DNA of 64,000 nucleotides from Paludisphaera soli (GCF_011064595.1 NZ_JAALJI010000011.1:124001-188000); one strand, 5' to 3'. Numbered from the stretch's first letter, positions 8,842-18,243 are shown. The notes: generated from the sequence alone by a model not told the origin. Made by a program: numbers and translations.

Positions 8842-9864
8842 TCAGCCCCGGCGGACGCGGATCGTGAACGCCTCGCGCGGGTTGTCGACGGTCAGCTTGC
8901 GGACCTCCGCGTCGGTGAAGTCGGCCCGGCGAAGGGCGGGGAGGAGGTCTTTCCCCAGGGTGTCGAACGGCCGGAAGTCGCCGCCGCCGGGTTCGCCGAC
9001 GTGGTACCAGCCGGCGTCGTGCGAGAGCAGCACGCGGCCGAGCCGGCCCTTCGCCTTCATCGCGGCGACGAGTTCGACGTGGCGGTCGACCGAGCCGGGG
9101 GCGACGCCGTCGAACTCGACCCAGGCCCCCCGCGCGGCGGCCTCGGCGTGCATCGCGAGGTCCGGCTCGGCGTTGGCGTGGACCCAGATGAAGGCCGAGG
9201 GGTCGACGCCTTCCTCGCGCAGCAGGTCCAGTTCCTGGAGCGCCGCTCGGCCGTCGCCGGTGTGCGCGGCGATGGTCAGGCCGCTCGCCAGGTGGACCCG
9301 CGCCGCGGCGCGGACGAGCTTGACGCCGACCTCCGGGAGCGGCCCGGCGTCGAGGCCGATCTTCTGGAACCCCGGGCGGATCCCGGTCCCGCCGATCCCG
9401 TCGCGCCACTCCGCCAGCCAGCGCGCCGCCAGCTCGTCGGCCGACTCTGTCCGCGCGTGGGCCGGCAGAAACAGCCCGTCCCACGCCGCGTAGTAGCCGG
9501 TGTTTGTCAGGACCTGCAGCCCCGTCGCCTCGGACAGCCGCCTCAGCAGCGCCGGGTCGCGGGCGAGGTACGCCGGCGTGCATTCGACCAGCGTCCGCAC
9601 GCCCTGCTCGCGGATCGCCCTCAGGTGGGGCAGGGCGACGGCCTCCACGTCGTCGGGCCGGTAGCGGTCGGGCGTCGCCGCGTCGGCCCCGGCGAAGTCG
9701 ACGAGGATATGCTCATGGGTGAGCGTGAAGCCCAGCTCGCCGGGCGCGATCGGCCCGAGCACGGTCATGACGCGGCCGGCGTGGTCGTCGGCGTCGGCCT
9801 CGCGGCGGCGGGCGTCGAGCAGCAGGGCGGCGGCGCCGGCCCGGAGCAGGTCGCGACGGTTCAC
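8842..9864 (-). CDS. Phosphotriesterase-family metal-dependent hydrolase (exported)
   Basis: A 340-residue TIM-barrel amidohydrolase of the phosphotriesterase family, whose natural members are mostly lactonases or esterases. Visible metal ligands: H50-x-H52 (FTLTHEHILVD), a candidate bridging Lys in FQKIGLDAG, His in IAAHTGDG, His in VHANAEPD and Asp in LLSHDAGW. The N-terminus (NRRDLLRAGAAALLL) is Tat-like, suggesting export of the folded enzyme. It starts with GTG overlapping the stop of the LssY-domain gene (GTGA), so the two are coupled. The substrate is unknown. Confidence 0.8.
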   Translation of the reverse strand: MNRRDLLRAGAAALLLDARRREADADDHAGRVMTVLGPIAPGELGFTLTHEHILVDFAGADAATPDRYRPDDVEAVALPHLRAIREQGVRTLVECTPAYLARDPALLRRLSEATGLQVLTNTGYYAAWDGLFLPAHARTESADELAARWLAEWRDGIGGTGIRPGFQKIGLDAGPLPEVGVKLVRAAARVHLASGLTIAAHTGDGRAALQELDLLREEGVDPSAFIWVHANAEPDLAMHAEAAARGAWVEFDGVAPGSVDRHVELVAAMKAKGRLGRVLLSHDAGWYHVGEPGGGDFRPFDTLGKDLLPALRRADFTDAEVRKLTVDNPREAFTIRVRRG

Positions 9865-10781
9865 GGGGCGTCTCCCCCGTCCTGGTCGTCGGCCTGGGAG
9901 CCCGGGAGCGAGTCGAGCATCGGCTTGACGACGGACCAGAGCTGTTCCTTGAACCGGATGACGGGCGGGTTGTCGAGGGTCGCGGGCGACTCGTCCTTGC
10001 GGCCGACATCGGCGAGGACGCCGACGGTCAGCTCGCCGTCGGTGTAATACGGATCGCCGCCGCCGTTGCGGCCGAAGAGGGTCGCGCCGACGCCGGTGAC
10101 CTGGAACACCTGGCTGAGCAGCCCATGCTCGCGGAGGCCGGCCATGAGGGCGTCGCGCTCGTCGTCCACGTCGGGGGCGATGTGGTGGGTGATCTGGCCC
10201 GTCCGGTGGCTCAGGCCCACGCTCCGGTCGAACGTCACGGCCCCGATCCAGAGCGGCTCGCCGGCGCGGCCCAGGTCGGTCGACTCCCAGAACCGGACGT
10301 GGTGCCGACGCTTGGCGCTCGCGCCGGCGGGCTTCTCGAACGCCAGGTCCTGCTTGCGGCCGAAGACGAACAGCGGGCTCACCGGGGCGTCGGGATACGG
10401 CTTGCCGCGGATGACGCTGCCGGCGATCTCCAGGCTGGTGCGGAGCGTGACCGGGTCGGCCGGGTCCCAGCCCGCGCCGGCCATCGCGCGGATCAGCTCC
10501 TCCTTGGTGCCGATCAGCCCGACGTTCAGCGGGTCGCCGGGGATGCCCTGGGCGGTCACGGTCGTCCGGGGCGCCGCGACCATCGCCGGCGCGTGCTCGT
10601 AGTGCGTCCAGAAGAAGGGCGCGATCAGATAAGCCGCGAGGAACCAGGACCCGACGACCGCCGCGACGATCTTCATCGTCCGCACCGACCACCGCCGCGT
10701 CCGCGAGTGCTTCGGCCCGGCGACGCCCTCGGCCGCCGGCTCGGCCTGCGCCTCCCGGCGCTCCTCGTGCTCGTCCGCCAT
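9861..10781 (-). CDS. LssY C-terminal domain membrane protein
   Basis: A 306-residue protein with a charged N-terminal tail, one membrane helix at about residues 37-56 (IVAAVVGSWFLAAYLIAPFF) and a large extracytoplasmic domain (DPLNVGLIGTKEELIRAMAGAGW ... YTDGELTVGVL) matching the domain first described at the C-terminus of the Legionella type I secretion protein LssY. That domain's activity is not established. The gene lies between the HEAT-repeat gene upstream (112-base gap) and the phosphotriesterase-like gene downstream (overlapping), in a probable three-gene operon. Confidence 0.75.
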   Translation of the reverse strand: MADEHEERREAQAEPAAEGVAGPKHSRTRRWSVRTMKIVAAVVGSWFLAAYLIAPFFWTHYEHAPAMVAAPRTTVTAQGIPGDPLNVGLIGTKEELIRAMAGAGWDPADPVTLRTSLEIAGSVIRGKPYPDAPVSPLFVFGRKQDLAFEKPAGASAKRRHHVRFWESTDLGRAGEPLWIGAVTFDRSVGLSHRTGQITHHIAPDVDDERDALMAGLREHGLLSQVFQVTGVGATLFGRNGGGDPYYTDGELTVGVLADVGRKDESPATLDNPPVIRFKEQLWSVVKPMLDSLPGSQADDQDGGDAP

Positions 10782-10893
10782 CGCTCACCGCCTTCTTGAT
10801 CCGGGGACGACGTCGTCCCGGACGCCTCGACGCGAACCATCCTCCGCGTTCGCCATTCTGCCCACGCCCGCCGATGCGCGTCAAAGGGGGCGA

Positions 10894-13014
10894 TCACGCC
10901 TCGCCCGGCGGGGTGGCGGGGGCGGGCTTGAGCCGGTCGCAGGCGGCCCTGGCCTGGGCGCGGACCTCGGCGTCGGGGTCTTCGCGGAGGCGTTCGAGGG
11001 CGGGCAGGGCCGGGGCGGCGGCGGGGCCGGCGAGGGCGACGAGGCGGACGGCCAGCAGGCGGACGGCCGGGTGGTCGTGGCCCAGGCGCGAGGTCAGCTC
11101 GGGGATCGTGCGGGGGTCGGGGCCCCGTCGCTCCAGCCGCTTCAGGAAGCGTTCGACGGCGGGGCGGTCCTCCTTCTCGACGGCCATCAAGAGGACGTCG
11201 GGGGCGAAGTACGAGGCCGAGGGGCCGAACCGCTGGACCGTCCGCAGGGCGGCCTTGCGGACGGCCGGGGAGGGATCGCGGAGGGCGCCGGCCAGGCGCG
11301 GGCGGACGGCCTCGGCGTCCAGGCCGAGCGCGCCGAGCGTCAGCGCGGCGGCCTCGCGGACCGGCTCGTCGGGCGAGTCGAGCAGCGCGGCGACGGGGTC
11401 GAAGGCGGCCTGCGCGGAACGGCCGAGCTTGCCGAGCGTCTCGGCGGCCAGGATCCGGATCCGTGGCGAGGGGCCGGCGAGCATCGCCGTGAGCGCGGGG
11501 ACGGCCTCGGCGGCCGACGGGCCGTGGCCGCCGAGGAGGTCGGCGGCGGCGGCGCGGACGTCGTCGTCGGGGTCGTTCAGCTTCGCGATCGCGGCGGGGA
11601 TGGCCTTGCGGCCGAGCGTCCCCAGGCCCCGCAGGCGTTCGAGCGCCGGGCGGCGGACGGCGGGCTCGGGGTCGTCCAGGACGCCCATCAGGTCGTCGAC
11701 GAGCTTCCCGTCGCGCGGGGCGGCCTGGGCGAGCACCGCGACCGCCTGCGCCCGCAGCTCGGCCGAGTCGCCGCGGAGCAGGGCGCGGACCTCGGGGATG
11801 GCCGGCGCGGCGCGGGGGCCGAGCGAGCCCAGCGCCGCGAGGCTCGCGGCGGAGACGGCCGGGTCGGCGTCGCGCAGGCCCTTCGTCATCACCTCGACGG
11901 CCCCCGGGGCGAGCGGGCGGAGGCTCCCCAGGGCGAGCACCGCGGCCTGCCGGACGCGGGGCGAGGGGGACGCGGCGGCCTCGACGAGCGTCGGCGCGAC
12001 CGGGAGGCCGAGGCCGGCCAGGGCGTCGGCGATCGGCCCGACGCGGCTGCGATCGTCGGCCAGGGCGCGGAGGAGTCGCGGCGCGGCGTCGGCCCCCATG
12101 CGGCCGAGCAGGAACGCCGCGTGCCGCGCGGGCCCGTCGCCGGGCGCGGTCAGGAGCGACTCCAGGTCGTCGGCCGACCTCGCCAGCAACTCGGGCCGAT
12201 CGATCGACGCGTCGACGGCCGCGAGCCGGACGCCCTCGTCGTCGTCGCGGAGGCCGGCCTGGAGCGCCGTCAGGGCGTCTTTCTCCGGGACGGCCTCGCC
12301 GAACCGCGCCAGCGAGCGGATCGCGGCGGCGCGGACTTCCGGGGAGTCGTCGCGGGCGCGTCCGATCACGGCGGCGACGGCGCGGGGGTCGGGGGCGGTC
12401 GCGAAGCCCAGAGCCTCGACGGCCCCGGACCGGACCTTCGCGTCTTCATGCGAACATGCGGCGATCAGCGGGTCGAGCGACGCGGGGCCGATCGAGCCCA
12501 GGGCGCGGACGGCCTCGGCGCGGATGCGGTCGCCGGGGTCGGCCAGGAGCGGCAGCAGGTCGGCGACGGCCGGCGCGGCGTCGGGGCCGATCCGGCCCAG
12601 GGCCATGACGACCTCGGCGCGGACGCTCTCCCGGCGCTCGGTCAGCAGCGAGCGGAGCGTCTCGACCGCGGGCCCGCCGATCGCCGCCAGGGCCAGCGCG
12701 GCGCGGTAGTCCTGGTGCGACTTCTCGCGGCCCTGGTTCCCGAAGTTGCTGCGGAGGGAGTGGGCCAGCGCCTCCACGGCGGGCGCGGCGTCCGGACCCA
12801 GGCTCGTCACGGCGTCGAACACCGCCAGCCGGACCTGGCCGTCCTTCTCGGTCATCAGCCGGTCGATCAACGCCGGCAGGGCCGCGACGCGGGCCTCGCG
12901 GTCGACCGAGCGGATGGCCAACGCGGCGGCCCGGCGGGCCTCGACGCCCTCCGATTTCAGGTCCTCGACCGGTCCGGCGAGGGCCAAGACGAGTAATCCT
13001 ACTGTCATGCTCAT
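10894..13014 (-). CDS. Exported HEAT-repeat protein
   Basis: A 706-residue protein made almost entirely of HEAT repeats of 30-35 residues. The recurring signature resembles GPDAAPAVEAL or DPDPAVRAAAARALG and runs from about residue 20 to the end, perhaps 16-18 repeats. The N-terminus (MTVGLLVLALAGP) is a short hydrophobic leader. Such solenoids bind proteins; no catalytic domain is present. I chose the ATG at 13014. The frame stays open upstream through a dispersed repeat, but those residues are repeat-encoded and not typical of a protein start. It is probably first in an operon with the LssY-domain and phosphotriesterase-like genes. Confidence 0.8.
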   Translation of the reverse strand: MSMTVGLLVLALAGPVEDLKSEGVEARRAAALAIRSVDREARVAALPALIDRLMTEKDGQVRLAVFDAVTSLGPDAAPAVEALAHSLRSNFGNQGREKSHQDYRAALALAAIGGPAVETLRSLLTERRESVRAEVVMALGRIGPDAAPAVADLLPLLADPGDRIRAEAVRALGSIGPASLDPLIAACSHEDAKVRSGAVEALGFATAPDPRAVAAVIGRARDDSPEVRAAAIRSLARFGEAVPEKDALTALQAGLRDDDEGVRLAAVDASIDRPELLARSADDLESLLTAPGDGPARHAAFLLGRMGADAAPRLLRALADDRSRVGPIADALAGLGLPVAPTLVEAAASPSPRVRQAAVLALGSLRPLAPGAVEVMTKGLRDADPAVSAASLAALGSLGPRAAPAIPEVRALLRGDSAELRAQAVAVLAQAAPRDGKLVDDLMGVLDDPEPAVRRPALERLRGLGTLGRKAIPAAIAKLNDPDDDVRAAAADLLGGHGPSAAEAVPALTAMLAGPSPRIRILAAETLGKLGRSAQAAFDPVAALLDSPDEPVREAAALTLGALGLDAEAVRPRLAGALRDPSPAVRKAALRTVQRFGPSASYFAPDVLLMAVEKEDRPAVERFLKRLERRGPDPRTIPELTSRLGHDHPAVRLLAVRLVALAGPAAAPALPALERLREDPDAEVRAQARAACDRLKPAPATPPGEA

Positions 13015-13058
13015 CTCGGGATGCCTCACCGCCGTCAAGGAACCAGGTGCTCGCTCTC

Positions 13059-13232
13059 CTTCCCCCCTGGTGGGGGAAGGTGGCCCGAAGGGCCGGATGA
13101 GGGGGACCATCAAGGCGGACGAGACGAGGATGCATCGACTTTCGGGCCCGCCCGATTTTCCGGACGGCGCTCGTGCTCGTCCTCTCCCGCATCCGCCCCT
13201 TCGGGGAACCTTCCCCCGCGAGGGGGGAAGGG
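13059..13232. repeat. Dispersed two-palindrome element, locus 3 (facing pair)
   Basis: A plus copy at about 13059-13107 (GGCCCGAAGGGCC type) and a minus copy at about 13181-13232 (GCCCCTTCGGGG type) separated by about 75 bases. They fill the gap between the DUF1552 stop and the HEAT gene start, both on the minus strand. Confidence 0.85.
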
Positions 13233-13245
13233 TTGGACGGCCTGG

Positions 13246-14589
13246 TCAGACCGCCAGGCCGGGGATGGTCCCGGTGCTGTCGCCGAACTGGTCGATCGGG
13301 AGGCCGGCCTGCTGGAGCATGGTGAGGAGGACGTTGGCCATGGGGGTCTCGGCGCGGAGCTTGTGGTGGCGGCCGGCGCGGATGGCGCCTCCCCCCTTGC
13401 CGACGAGGAGGACCGGGAGGTTGACGTGGTCGTGGCGGTCGCCGTCGGCGATGCCGCTGCCGTAGAGGACCATCGAGTTGTCCAGCAGCGTCGACCCGTC
13501 GGCCTCCTCGACCGCGGCCATCTTCTCGACCATGTAGGCCAGGATCGAGACGTGGTAGCGGTCGATGGCGCGGAGCTTCCGGTTCTTCTCCGGGTCGTTG
13601 CCGTGGTGCGAGGTCTCGTGGTGGCCGTCGGTGAAGCCGAGCCACGGGTAGTTCCGGTCCGAGGCCTCCTTGGTCACCATGAACGTGGAGGCGCGGGTGG
13701 TGTCGGTCTGGAAGGCCAGGACCATGAGGTCGCACATCAGCCGCAGGTGCTCGTCGAAGTCCTCGGGGACGCCGGCGGGGCGGGCGAAGTCGCCGGGGAG
13801 GTCGGCGGCCGTCGCGGCCTGCTGGATCCGCCGCTCCACCTCGCGGACGCCGGTCAGGTACTGGTCGAGCTTGCGGCGGTCGTTGGTGGAGACGGCGCGG
13901 CGGACGCGGTCGGCGTCGTCGCGGACGTAGTCGATGAGGCTCTTGCGGTAGAAGTCGCGGTCGGCCACGGTCGCCTGCGTCAGGCTGTTGGTCCCCTTGG
14001 TGAACAGGCGGTCGAAGACGACCTTGGGGTTCAGCTCATAGGGGGCGGGCGAGGTCGGCGTGCGCCAGGAGATGTGCGTCTTGTAGGCGCCGCTGTAGCC
14101 GAAGGCGTTGCCCGACCGGGGGGACTCGCAGCCCAGCTCCAGGCTGGGGAAGCGGGTGGCCCCGCCGACGTGGCGAGCGTAGAGCTGGTCCACCGAGACG
14201 TCGACCCGGACGGCGTCCTGCGACTTGGCGGCCTGCGCGCCGGTCAGGAAGCTGGCGGCGCCCTGGCCGTGGCCGCAGCCTTCGTCGTCGCCGTTGGTCA
14301 GGGCCGTGTTGTGGATCAGGCCGTGGAACGTGCTCAAATGATCGCGCGCGAACGCCAGCGGTTCGAGGGTCGGCGGCAGGTCGACGAGCGCCCCGGCGTG
14401 GTCGGGGAACCAGGCCGGCAGGTGGACGCCGTTGGGGACGTACCAGCAGCACATCCGGACCGGCGGCTTGCCGGCCTCGGCCGGCGAAGCCCCGGCGGCG
14501 CGGGCGAACGGGGCGAGGCTCTCCATCCAGGGGAGGGCCAGGGCCGCGCCCAGGCCCCGGAGCATGTCGCGACGGCTGGGGTTCCTCAT
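13246..14589 (-). CDS. DUF1552 family protein
   Basis: A 447-residue member of DUF1552, a secreted planctomycete family distantly like sulfatases and DUF1501 proteins and usually encoded next to DUF1592 cytochrome-like proteins. The N-terminus has a Tat-type leader (NPSRRDMLRGLGAALALPWM). Family features include CCWYVPNGVHLPAWFP, GCESPRSGNAFGYSG and DGDRHDHVNLPVLLVGKGGG. I chose the ATG at 14589 because AGGAGG lies just upstream of it; an ATG at 14655 in the same frame has no such support. Its expected DUF1592 partner is 1.2 kb upstream on the same strand, separated by two unrelated AT-richer genes. Function is unknown. Confidence 0.85.
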   Translation of the reverse strand: MRNPSRRDMLRGLGAALALPWMESLAPFARAAGASPAEAGKPPVRMCCWYVPNGVHLPAWFPDHAGALVDLPPTLEPLAFARDHLSTFHGLIHNTALTNGDDEGCGHGQGAASFLTGAQAAKSQDAVRVDVSVDQLYARHVGGATRFPSLELGCESPRSGNAFGYSGAYKTHISWRTPTSPAPYELNPKVVFDRLFTKGTNSLTQATVADRDFYRKSLIDYVRDDADRVRRAVSTNDRRKLDQYLTGVREVERRIQQAATAADLPGDFARPAGVPEDFDEHLRLMCDLMVLAFQTDTTRASTFMVTKEASDRNYPWLGFTDGHHETSHHGNDPEKNRKLRAIDRYHVSILAYMVEKMAAVEEADGSTLLDNSMVLYGSGIADGDRHDHVNLPVLLVGKGGGAIRAGRHHKLRAETPMANVLLTMLQQAGLPIDQFGDSTGTIPGLAV

Positions 14590-14651
14590 CCGTTCCTCCT
14601 CGTAAGCGTCGACGGTTCGATGGCGGGTCTGCGACGCAGGGGCCTGGTTTG

Positions 14652-14957
14652 TCATGAAGGGAGGACGTCAAGAAGGCTGTATAGGCACGCCATGGTCAGA
14701 GCAGAAAGCAACGCGATGTAGATCGAAGTCGGTACTACGATGTTTCTCTTGAGACGCAGAATCGTTGCATGCGCGAACAAGATGGAAATCCCGGTGCCAT
14801 GGAGCATTAGTTCCAGGAAGACCTCTCTGCCCCTGTCGACCCTTCCGTTTGCCGGCATGTCGCACCCGATGGTCCAATAGCGGAAAGCGCCGTACAAAAC
14901 AAAGGCCCATCCGATTCCTACGGCCAGACGATCGATCGTGTTCGGCTGTATCCGCAT
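14652..14957 (-). CDS. Small membrane protein in an AT-richer insert
   Basis: A 101-residue protein with about three hydrophobic segments: residues 10-28 (AVGIGWAFVLYGAFRYW), about 50-66 (LMLHGTGISILFAHATI) and about 76-97 (VPTSIYIALLSALTMACLYSLL). I recognise no family. Its bases are much less G+C-rich than the flanking genes; 29 of 60 bases in 14701-14760 are G or C. A TTG at 14981 would add eight residues. It follows the orphan gene at 15064-15723 on the same strand and may have arrived with it. Confidence 0.5.
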   Translation of the reverse strand: MRIQPNTIDRLAVGIGWAFVLYGAFRYWTIGCDMPANGRVDRGREVFLELMLHGTGISILFAHATILRLKRNIVVPTSIYIALLSALTMACLYSLLDVLPS

Positions 14958-15063
14958 CGCTGTCGCGACGGCCGGCTTCAAAACCGCCCGATCTCCACAT
15001 CCCCGGGGTGACGCTGCCGGTCCTCCGCGCCGTTTTGGGCTTCAGGCTTGCGATTTTAACCCC

Positions 15064-15723
15064 TCAAACGACCTTCGCCATCTTGTAAAATGGTGAATCG
15101 ATGAACTCGCTTATCAGTTTGGCGCACTCGCCGTTGACGAAGAAATCGCCGTTCTGAAAGATCGGATACTCCTGAATCATGTCTCGCGTCACTCGGAATG
15201 GGCCGTCGCCTAGATCGACGTACTCGTCGTCCTCCGGGACGACGACCCGGATGCTCGAGCCGGCGCGAAAACGATCTGGTTTGATGTCTTCGTAATGCGG
15301 AACTACGATTTCATAATGCTCGCCTGCGTGGTCGTGCAGCTCAGGATGGTCCGGCAGCCGGTCGATGAGCGTCTCTGGGTCGTGGCTGAATGGATCGGCG
15401 AGGAAGTCCCCGCTGTCGTAATAAGAAAAGTCGCCTACGGGATAATCGCAGTCGACAAGCTTTTTGAAATGCACAGGTCTGTACTCGACGCCTTTGAAGC
15501 GAGACAGCTTGGATCTGACCGCCGAGGACACGACGAGCCCGCCTCCGACGATTGTGACGTCGGGGGTGTGGCGGCCGCTTCTCATGATCTGGAGCGGACG
15601 AATAGGGCGTCCGTCGCTCGTATTCAGGTCTTTGCCGTGGAATAAATAATAATGCAGGACGTTGTACAAGTTCGGGCGTGAGGTCGGACTGTATAGCATG
15701 AACAAGCAGTTGTCGTCATACAT
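15064..15723 (-). CDS. Orphan protein, possibly Imm11/DUF1629-like, in an AT-richer insert
   Basis: A 219-residue soluble protein rich in Asp, Tyr and Phe (YDSGDFLADPFSHDPETLID; YEDIKPDRFRAG). The middle segment (VVSSAVRSKLSRFKGVEYRPV) resembles the core of Imm11/DUF1629-type immunity proteins, where a predicted helix precedes a strand ending in P-V. This is a weak match by eye. The start is uncertain: the ATG at 15723 is used, and a TTG at 15762 in the same frame would add 13 residues. Base composition is lower in GC than its neighbours. It sits between DUF1592 and DUF1552 genes that are usually adjacent, which suggests insertion. Confidence 0.55.
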   Translation of the reverse strand: MYDDNCLFMLYSPTSRPNLYNVLHYYLFHGKDLNTSDGRPIRPLQIMRSGRHTPDVTIVGGGLVVSSAVRSKLSRFKGVEYRPVHFKKLVDCDYPVGDFSYYDSGDFLADPFSHDPETLIDRLPDHPELHDHAGEHYEIVVPHYEDIKPDRFRAGSSIRVVVPEDDEYVDLGDGPFRVTRDMIQEYPIFQNGDFFVNGECAKLISEFIDSPFYKMAKVV

Positions 15724-15786
15724 CGATCTGATCCGGGCGGGGGCCAAGATTCCATTTTTCAATCTGGCCCCATCCCCAGAGAACGC

Positions 15787-18114
15787 TCACGGGGCGACGC
15801 CGCGGTTCTGGAAGGCGGGGCTCTCGACGATCGCGAGGACGGCGCTCCGGATCCGCCAGCCGTCGCCGGCCAGCCGCGAGCGGACGTCTTCCACGGTGCG
15901 GAAGTCGGCCGGCTCCAGGCCCCGTCCCAGGGCGTAGGTTAGCAGATTCTTCACCAGGGCCTGCGCGAATTTGCGCGAGGCCGTGCCGCGCAGGACGTTC
16001 TTCAGCTCGCCCGCGTCGCGGAAGGACCGGCCGCCGGACAGCTCGCCGGAGGGGTCGATCGGCGTGTCGCCGTCGCTCGACCGCCAGCGGCCGACGGCGT
16101 CGTAGTTCTCCAGGGCGAAGCCCAGGGCGTCCATCTGCTGGTGGCACGAGGCGCACTGGGGGTCGGCCCGGTGCCGCTCCATCCGCTCGCGGAGCGAGGC
16201 GTCCGCGTCGCCGGCGTGGCCGTCGTCGTCCAGCTCGGGGACGTCGGGCGGCGGAGGCGGCGGGGGCGTGCCCAGCAGTTGCTGGAGGATGAACTGGCCG
16301 CGCTTCACCGGCGACGTCCGGTTCGGGTTCGAGGTCAGGGTCAGCACGCTCGCCTGGGTCAGCACCCCGCCGCGACGGCCGTCCGTCAGCGACACCCGGC
16401 GGAAGCCCTCGCCGTCGACCCCGTCGATCCCGTAGTGCTTCGCCAGCGCCGGGTTCACGAACGTGTAGTCGGCGTCCAGGAGTTCCAGGATGCTGCGATT
16501 CTCATGCAGGACGTGGGCGAAGAACCGCTCGGTCTCCTCGCGCATCGCGGCTCGCAGGGAGTCGTCGAAGCCGGGGAAGCGGTCGGGGTCGGGGGCCACG
16601 CCTTCCAGGCGGCGGAGCTGGAGCCACTGGCCGGCGAAGTTGGCGACGAACGCCGAGGACTTCGGGTCGTCCAGCATCCGGCCGACCTGCGCGGCGAGGT
16701 TCGCCCGCAAGGTCCCGGCGCGGGCGTGGTCGAACAGGGCCTCGTCCGGCATGCTGCTCCAGAGGAAGTACGACAGCCGGCTCGCCAGCTCGTACTCATC
16801 GAGCGGACGGTCGACGCCGGGGTTCTCGGCGTCGGGCTCGATCAGGTAGAGGAACCGGGGGGAGGCCAGGACCGACGCCATCGCCACCTGCACCGACCGC
16901 TCGTAGCTCTCGCCCCGGTCGTCGGCCAGGCGGAAGAGGGCCATCACCCGGTCGATTTCCTCCGGGGGCGTGGGGCGTCGGAACGCGCGGTCGACGAACC
17001 GCGAGACCGCCGCGCGGGCGGCTTCGAGCCGTGCCGCATCGCCGAGGCCCGGCGTCTCGGGCAGGAGTCGCCGGTGCGATTCGGGGAGGTTCGTTTCCTC
17101 CACGAGCAGCGGGCCTCGGACGACCATCGAGTCGACGTGCAGGCCGCGGTCGGAGCCGTAGCGCTGATCGCCGCCGGCCGCCGCGCCGACCTGCCTGGGC
17201 GCGACGACGTTCTCCCCCTTCTCCTCGCCGGGGGCGAGCGTGACGAAGGCGGATTCGTCGCCGTCGACCACGGTCAGCCAGTAGCGGTAGACGACGGTCT
17301 CGTCCTGCACGCTCACGGCCCGGACGGTGCGACGGTCCTTCCCCAGGCCGACGATCAGCCGGGGGGGCTCGACCGATTCGTCGACCCCCACGCGGACCAG
17401 GCTGAAGTCGACGAGGTAGCGGCCGGGCTTGAGCGTGTGGGCGAATTCGACGGGCTTGTCCGGCGGCAGGCGGTACGTCTGCAGCCCGATCAGCTCGCGG
17501 GGCGGGAACGCCTCGGCGTCGGGCGGGCGGATCGCGGCGGCCAGGACGGCCTCGGCGGCGTCCAGGTACTTCTCCACCAGCACGGGCGAGACGTTGAGCG
17601 CCGAGCCGACGTTGTCGAAGCCGAAGCCCACGTCGTCGGCCGGGAAGAGGGCTGCGGCCAGCTTCAGGTCGGCGCCGGTCAGGTCGCGGATCGTGTTGTC
17701 GTACTCCTGCCGGTTCAGGCGGCGGATCGCGACGGGGGCGGGGGGCCGCCCTTCGCCGAATCGGGCGGCCAGGTAGTCGCGCTCGATCCAGCCGGTGACG
17801 GTTTCGATCTCGCCCAGGGTCGGCCGGGGCTTGTTGGGGGGCGGCATGGTCCCGCCGTCGAGCGCGTCGAGCACCCGCAGCCAGGCCTTGTCGTCCTTCA
17901 CCGCCGCCGCCTGGTCGTCGTAAAGGTCGAGCGCCAGGTCCCCCTTGGCGTCCCCCTCCATGTGGCAGTTGATGCAGTACCGCTCCAGCAGCGGCAGCAC
18001 CTTCGCCTGGAAGGGGTCGGCCCCTTCGGGCCCCGGCTCGCGCGCGACGGCCGTCCCGGCGGGCAGGGCGCAGGCGGCGATGAGGACCATCCGGCGGATC
18101 GTCGATCTGGTCAT
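15787..18114 (-). CDS. DUF1592 multidomain cytochrome-like protein
   Basis: A 775-residue exported protein with the usual planctomycete order: signal peptide (MVLIAACALPAGTAVA), an N-terminal cytochrome c-like domain with C47-x-x-C50-H51 (YCINCHMEGDAKGDL), then DUF1587 (AIRRLNRQEYDNTIRDLTG), DUF1595, DUF1592 (DEYELASRLSYFLWSSMPDE), DUF1588 (GGVLTQASVLTLTSNPNRTSPVKRG) with a second CxxCH (CASCHQQMDALGF), and C-terminal DUF1585 (LLTYALGRGLEPAD). Members are predicted extracytoplasmic haem proteins of unknown substrate. It is the expected partner of the DUF1552 protein. Confidence 0.9.
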   Translation of the reverse strand: MTRSTIRRMVLIAACALPAGTAVAREPGPEGADPFQAKVLPLLERYCINCHMEGDAKGDLALDLYDDQAAAVKDDKAWLRVLDALDGGTMPPPNKPRPTLGEIETVTGWIERDYLAARFGEGRPPAPVAIRRLNRQEYDNTIRDLTGADLKLAAALFPADDVGFGFDNVGSALNVSPVLVEKYLDAAEAVLAAAIRPPDAEAFPPRELIGLQTYRLPPDKPVEFAHTLKPGRYLVDFSLVRVGVDESVEPPRLIVGLGKDRRTVRAVSVQDETVVYRYWLTVVDGDESAFVTLAPGEEKGENVVAPRQVGAAAGGDQRYGSDRGLHVDSMVVRGPLLVEETNLPESHRRLLPETPGLGDAARLEAARAAVSRFVDRAFRRPTPPEEIDRVMALFRLADDRGESYERSVQVAMASVLASPRFLYLIEPDAENPGVDRPLDEYELASRLSYFLWSSMPDEALFDHARAGTLRANLAAQVGRMLDDPKSSAFVANFAGQWLQLRRLEGVAPDPDRFPGFDDSLRAAMREETERFFAHVLHENRSILELLDADYTFVNPALAKHYGIDGVDGEGFRRVSLTDGRRGGVLTQASVLTLTSNPNRTSPVKRGQFILQQLLGTPPPPPPPDVPELDDDGHAGDADASLRERMERHRADPQCASCHQQMDALGFALENYDAVGRWRSSDGDTPIDPSGELSGGRSFRDAGELKNVLRGTASRKFAQALVKNLLTYALGRGLEPADFRTVEDVRSRLAGDGWRIRSAVLAIVESPAFQNRGVAP

Positions 18115-18243
18115 GCTTGGCTCGATCTCGGCGCCTTTCGATCTCCCCGATCCAGGTTAGGAGCGTCGTCGGCCCGATTCAAGGCCGAGAATTCCGCCCG
18201 TGGTCGATCGGAATGCTCGCGTCGGGCCGGCCGGTCCGATCTC

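Noticed and set aside
13015-13113. Extended N-terminus of the HEAT protein through the dispersed repeat
   Set aside because: The extra residues are the repeat's own translation; the signal-peptide-like start is at 13014.
14590-14655. Longer DUF1552 start at 14655
   Set aside because: The ATG at 14589 has AGGAGG just upstream and gives a standard Tat leader.
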